A stretch of 64,000 nucleotides of DNA from assembly GCF_047511655.1 (NCBI RefSeq), contig NC_133392.1, positions 89,521,042-89,585,041 of the forward strand, written 5' to 3'. Under the pieces are notes generated by a model. The model saw nothing but the letters and a program-made list of their open reading frames with translations, was not told where the DNA came from and searched no databases. A program made the position numbers and the translations under genes. This document shows positions 58,938 to 64,000 of this stretch, piece after piece (position 1 is the first letter of the stretch; each line of letters starts with the position of its first letter). The DNA is from Castor canadensis. Lineage: Eukaryota; Chordata; Mammalia; Rodentia; Castoridae.

Positions 58938-59012
58938 GTGGTAATGGCAATTAAACTCAGGGCCTTGAGCTTGCTAGGTAAGTGCTCTACCACCTGAGCC
59001 ACACCCCAGTCC
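58938..59012 (-). mobile_element. SINE head fragment
   Basis: 'taatggcaattaaactcagggccttgagcttgctaggtaagtgctctaccacctgag'. Confidence 0.8.
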
Positions 59013-60284
59013 TACTGTGGAACTTTAAATCATGGGACAGTCAATGCTAAGAGAGTTAATAGCCATTTTCTTTCTTTATGATAAGATTTGGATTATAACT
59101 GACATAGGCATGTGCTCTATAATTTCATTTCCTGGAAGGAATCCTATTTGTAAGATTTTTAGTTAAGAAATGGAAAGCACTTCTTTATGGACTGCAAAGC
59201 TGAGTCACTCACCTTTTTCTGAAGACAATAATGGATTTCAGTTATTATAGCTTATTTACCATTAACACATTATCTGGGGTATCAATAGGTTGGGATTTAT
59301 TGAGTGAGGCTTAGTTTCTTCCTTTATCTCTTTGGATTTATCTGTGTGCAGTGTGTGTGTTCTGCTCTGGATTTCTATGCTAAGCATGCATGGGTCAGGG
59401 CCTTGTCCTGCCTCCTACAGACAGATCTAGAAACAAGTCTCTTTCCCTATCACCAGTGTCCAATTCATGTGGGTTGTGATTCCCTTTCTACCTAGTCAGT
59501 TAAGTATCTGCTTTTCAGACACATTTTTGGGGTGGCAAGGGGAATGACTTTATGGGTTTTAGATGAAGTTGAAGCATTGGAAACTCCATGTGTGGATTTT
59601 TGTCAAACCATACTTATTAGTTTAACTTCACCATATCTATAGTTACTATATTATCATCTGCCTGACTCATGTCTATTTTCAAACAAGCTCCAAAGGGAAG
59701 TTGATGTGTTTTGGGGGTGGGTTGGCCACTTTAAAGCCTAAATATAATAAACATAGGACAGTATTCTTGGGACATCCTATCACTGATGATTTCTCACGGA
59801 CTTGTTTTTACTTAGTGTCCATCTATCTTCCTCTCACCCCTTTATTGTCTTCTTTTTCCTTCCTTCTTGGACTGCAGAATTCCTGGAACTCCAAATTCTT
59901 TCCCTCTATTGTGCAAAGTAGAACTTCAGCTTTTTTCCCATCGAGAGAAGGAGAGTGTATTTAAGAAGAGTTTAGAGTCTTCCATAAACAAAGGAGCCCT
60001 ACATTCCTACAAGCCTGTGTGGGGATGGACTGCTGGAGATAATTCTGTTTCCTCTCACTGTTAGAGGACTATGGTTTGGTCAACCAATCTCTTTACAGTA
60101 TTAACAGATGGTACAAACCCCCTCAATTTTCAAGGATTTTTTCATCAATATCTGGGTAATTCGGCATGCATCTTAAAGATTTCTTAGCCAGCCAAACTTC
60201 CTGGCCTTGATTTATCTTACACATCACTAAGTTATCTTATGTACAAAACCACCTTTCTTTTCTCAAGTTCTTCAAGAGCTTATC

Positions 60285-60378
60285 ATTGGGCTGGTGGAGT
60301 AGCTTAAGTGGTAGAGTGCCTGCCTAGCAAGTGTGAAACCCTGAGTTCAAACCCCAGTACCAACTACTACCACCAAAA
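60285..60378 (+). mobile_element. tRNA-derived SINE, well preserved
   Basis: 'gggctggtggagtagcttaagtggtagagtgcctgcctagcaag' to 'gagttcaaaccccagtacc' plus A tail; near-intact A and B boxes. This form is the basis of the rodent (Castorimorpha) suggestion. Confidence 0.9.
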
Positions 60379-60769
60379 AAAAACCAAAGGACTTATTATT
60401 GCCTTAGGTTGGCACATCCCTTGACTTGCTTTTCAGAACTCATCACAACCTGCATCCAACTTATAATTTCCAGTTTTATTCCTAGTAATACTTATAATAA
60501 ATCTGCCCTCCTATCAAAATGATCTGTTCACTTTGTGAAATGGTGTATAATTTTGTGAAAAAATATTTTTAATTTTCACTATTATGCCCTTGAACACATG
60601 TATTTTTTCTAATGCTGCTTTCTCTTCAGTATCCAAGTTCTTCTTCCTTATGAGGCCTTGTCATTTTGCTTCTCTGGATTTCTATATCCCCTTTGTACCA
60701 CAAAGGGATTTTTCCAGATAAGTAATTACCTACATCCAGGATTTAGGATATGAGGTTTTGTATTGCCAC

Positions 60770-60935
60770 ATAATAGAAATTTGGTGCTAGAAAGGACCTT
60801 AGAGATCATCTAGTGAAAACGTTGATTTAAAGTTGAGAACACCGATGTCTGAAGAAGGTAACTGAATAGCAAAACTGAGACAGGAGACCCTGGCTTTCAG
60901 CCCAGGATGATCTCTTCTCACAGCTCCTTGCTGAT
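60770..60935 (+). mobile_element. possible ancient tRNA-type SINE relic
   Basis: 'gtgctagaaaggaccttagagatcatctagtgaaaac' resembles an old mammalian SINE widely seen in genomes; family not assigned. Confidence 0.4.
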
Positions 60936-61284
60936 CAACACTGTACCAGCTCCTCCTGACAATCCCGGGTACTCATCTGCTCCTTAATTTGCTCAGGGAA
61001 CCCATTTCTTCTTAAAAGCTGCAGGTTAGGATTTTATAGAAATATTGTAACATACGGCTGTCCTCTTCATGTAATCAGAAGAATGGAAAAAGTCATAAAG
61101 AGAAATATCCTTAAAACAAAATTTTCTTAAACAGGGTTTGTGTGAAGAATCTCATACTAGGAGCAAGTCCTTATAGATTCATCTATGCACTGTGATCATC
61201 CATTCTTTGTGTGTAACAGGAATCCAGCGAGGATTAGAGAGAACAATTTTTACTGGGCATACCTGGATCTGTCAGGTACTCTGA

Positions 61285-61460
61285 AAGTTACTTTCCATCA
61301 ACTCATTTAGTTTTTATAATCACTCTTTGAAACATGTACTATCACCTCCTTTCTACAAAGAGTGAAACAGAGACTCAGAGATGTTAAATAAAGCATCCAA
61401 GTTTCTGTAGTTAGGAAAGGGGAGGAGGGACTTTGAACCTGTATTTCTCTCTATATACCG
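61285..61460 (-). mobile_element. MIR relic in the right flank
   Basis: 'catcaactcatttagtttttataatcactc' then 'gtgaaacagagactcagagatgttaaat' and 'gggactttgaacctgtattt' follow reverse-complement MIR order. Confidence 0.7.
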
Positions 61461-61954
61461 TGCTATGAGTGGTTAGATTATGCCTGGCTGGTTGCATCTT
61501 GGGATGTAGTGTTCTGTCCAAATACTCTCCTATTCTTTTTACTGTTCCCACACTCCTTCTCCCTGTACAAATGTGCTTTTGCTTCCACAACCCATGATTC
61601 CAACTCTTCTACTGAAGGTGTTTCCTGCAGAAAGCCAGAAGGTAGCTTACATCTGAAGAAGTAGCTTTCAGCCAATGACTGAAAAAGCAAGGATATGAAA
61701 TCTTGTATCTCTTCTTCTGGTTTGAATGTTTTCTGATATGTGGATCTCCAGGGACTTTGCTTGTAATCACATCATCCCTGTTTGGTTGCCTCTCTTTAGC
61801 TATCTTGTTTCTCCTACCCCCTTACCATTTTTTTCCTTCAGAAACTGCTTAGTAAATTGCTTACATACAAATCTTTGTCTTGCAGTCTGTTTCTGATGAG
61901 CCCAGCCTAAGAAAGGGTGTCATGCCTTATTATTTGACAGTTATATCAAATAAT

Positions 61955-62175
61955 ATTTATTAAGCACCTTTTGTATTCCTAGCAATATGTGACATTGTTT
62001 ACACATATAAATTTATTTTATCTTGATAGCAGTCCCATAGGTTGATACCATTTATCATTTTATAGATGAGAAAACTGAACCTTAACAGCTTGCTCAACAT
62101 CACATTCCCAGTAGGAATCAGAACCAAACAACAACCTTATCTGACTCTAAGTCATCTTCATAACCCATATGCTGC
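61955..62175 (-). mobile_element. MIR relic in the right flank
   Basis: 'tatttattaagcacctt', 'tttatagatgagaaaactgaaccttaaca' and 'agtaggaatcagaaccaaac' in reverse MIR order. Confidence 0.7.
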
Positions 62176-63224
62176 ACTCCTTGAAGACGTTATTTCCCTT
62201 GTCTAGGAGACCAAATCACAATCACTATTGATCAAACACTATATGTGGAAGAAAATTGAAAATAAATAATTAATATCCCAGTTACAAAAACTAAATTTTC
62301 ACATAGTCTATAATTTCCTTTTCCTTACTCAGATGATCTAGTTTTCCGTAACTGGGGTGAAGTAGAACTCTTGACTAGGAAGAACTTATGCAACAGGCCA
62401 TATAGTCTTTACACTAATCCCCTGAAAATTTATGGAGCATATGACTTGTGATAAGGTCAGAAAATAAAGTTTCTTTCTCTTAAGGAATCTGCAATTTAGT
62501 GAACAATACTGACTTATGAAAACTTGGTTTATAATCCAATGAGTAAGATAATAAAAGTATATGACAGCAACGAGGATAAAATAAGGAAACACACCCTAGG
62601 TATTCCTTGAGTGAGTCAAGACTGGTGACAGAGTTGGGTAATAATGATATTTGAGCTAGGTTGTAAGTGTGAAAATGATTTTGATATTTCATTTTATTAT
62701 ATTATTTTTACTATTCTTTTCCATTCTATTCAGGAAAAACATATATCAGAATTGTGCTTGGAAGAGAGGCCAAAAATCACAGAAGTAAAAAAAATGTCCT
62801 ATATCTCTACTTCTAATTAAAATTCTGACTCAAAGATCTGGGTCCCAGAGTTATTATTCTGGTGCACACAATAGCAGTGCTTCTTTTCTGATTGATAACT
62901 AGAATGGGTAAAGTCTTTTATATGATCCAGACTTATTTTACAATTAGAATGTTTGTTTCTAAGCAGTGAATGCTTATATTTGTAGTTATTCATTGCTATA
63001 TTAAATAAATGACTCTAAAGTTGAGGTTTGAAATTTTCAAATGTTTCTAAATAGATTTGAGAACTTGGAGATGTTAATGGCAACATTGGATACAGAGTGG
63101 TGACTTCCAACCTGTAGGCAAGAGCCCCAGGGAGACTCAAATTTATTGAGATGGGAATTCAGATCAGTATGCATATGTGCACACCTTTTCCAAGCTAAAG
63201 GTACAAGAACTTATTCTTGTAGGA

Positions 63225-63480
63225 TAGCAATAAGGCAAAGCAGCTGAGAGCACAAGGATTTTAAGTTGTGCTGAGTTCAAACTCCATCTTTATCACTTAG
63301 TAAGTGGGTAAACTCGATTATGCTACTTACCCTCTCTGTCTGTGCCTCAATTTTCTCATTAGTAGAGTGGGGATAATAACCTACCTCAGAGAGTTGTATG
63401 ACAAAAGTGAATTAAATATAGGATACTTAGAACCCTGCCTGACATATGCTGAGTGCTCAGCAAATATCATTATGTGCATG
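63225..63480 (+). mobile_element. MIR, well preserved
   Basis: Nearly full-length forward MIR: 'agcacaaggattttaagttg', 'accctctctgtctgtgcctcaattttctcatt', 'tggggataataacctacctcagagagttgtatg' and 'tgctgagtgctcagcaaatatcattat'. Confidence 0.9.
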
Positions 63481-64000
63481 ACTTGGGAAAATAGATCCTG
63501 ACATCTTTTTTACATTACTAGATTAGTAATTTTTTTTACATTACTTCTATTTGGGTTCTTTATGTTATGAGTTCAGAAATTCCATTCTGTCCTAACAAGG
63601 AAAATGCTGAACAGACTGGAAAACCAATAACTCTTCTTGGATCTGTAAGGGAAGGGAGGAGACAGGGAAAACTGGTGCCTATAAGAGGGGAGAGCCAGAT
63701 GGGTGAACACAGGGGATCTTACTGGGACAAAGACTTATGCGTGCAAACCTCACAGGAGCCGGTGTCAAGGTAGGAAAACCTGAATGGTAATTGATGAAGC
63801 ACTGAAGGCTCAGTGTAGACAAGTCTAAGTGTTTAAAATGACAGGGTGACCAGTTGCAATGGGGCCCCACACTTTTGTGCTCAAAAGTTCTTTCACTAAA
63901 TGCTGCAGCAAAACCCCTCATGCTCTAGTCGGGGGTACAGGGGAGAGGAATAGAACTATTTTAACAGATCTGCCCTCAGGAGAAACTAGTTAACCAGAGC

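Larger units (their letters stand above)
59015..64000. other. right flank, no gene seen
   Basis: Only SINE and MIR relics listed separately. The 70-residue minus frame at 61478-61690 resembles no family I know. Neighbouring CLCA genes expected from mammalian synteny are not in the window. Confidence 0.5.

Overview
The window is vertebrate nuclear DNA from a placental mammal, almost certainly a rodent. Coding sequence is sparse and intron-split, and the rest is dense in SINEs, L1, MIR, L2 and LTR relics. The most frequent repeat is a tRNA-derived SINE (on the minus strand it reads as a 'gctaggcaggtgctctaccacttgagcca' type signature, here in many diverged copies). From memory this SINE is abundant in Castorimorpha, most likely beaver; that is my inference and was not tested by a search.

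The only protein-coding genes I can support are two tandem, same-orientation (minus strand) copies of CLCA4, the calcium-activated chloride channel regulator 4 family of secreted or surface metalloprotease-VWA proteins. The upstream copy is complete: 14 coding exons between 54548 and 30061, all joints in phase, giving a 908-residue protein. The downstream copy starts at 9706 and runs off the left edge within exon 7, so its last seven exons lie outside the window. Its exons 1-6 and partial exon 7 are open and have intact splice sites.

The two copies sit in a segmental tandem duplication: 1-13648 pairs with 42203-58394. The paralogs differ by about 2.4% in the coding exons I compared by eye and visibly more in introns. 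The downstream copy is about 2.5 kb shorter, because of deletions in introns 6 and 1, and carries one private SINE. Homology stops abruptly at 13648, where the sequence enters a truncated SINE followed at once by a U1 snRNA retropseudogene.

From right to left: 58.4-64 kb is the upstream flank with SINE and MIR relics; 54.6-58.4 kb is the duplicated promoter-side flank; 30.06-54.55 kb is the complete CLCA4; 13.65-30.06 kb is the intergenic spacer with a nested L1 pair (18-23.3 kb), two LTR-like relics (14.86-16.16 kb) and older repeats; 9.7-13.65 kb is the duplicated flank of the second copy; 1-9706 is the partial second CLCA4.

I found no previously undescribed system. The points most worth a second look are a shared non-canonical GC-AG intron, a substitution next to the VWA metal site in the downstream copy, the amino-acid-biased divergence of the paralogs, the SINE-cut duplication joint, and the internally deleted L1 nested in an older L1 with a perfect target-site duplication.
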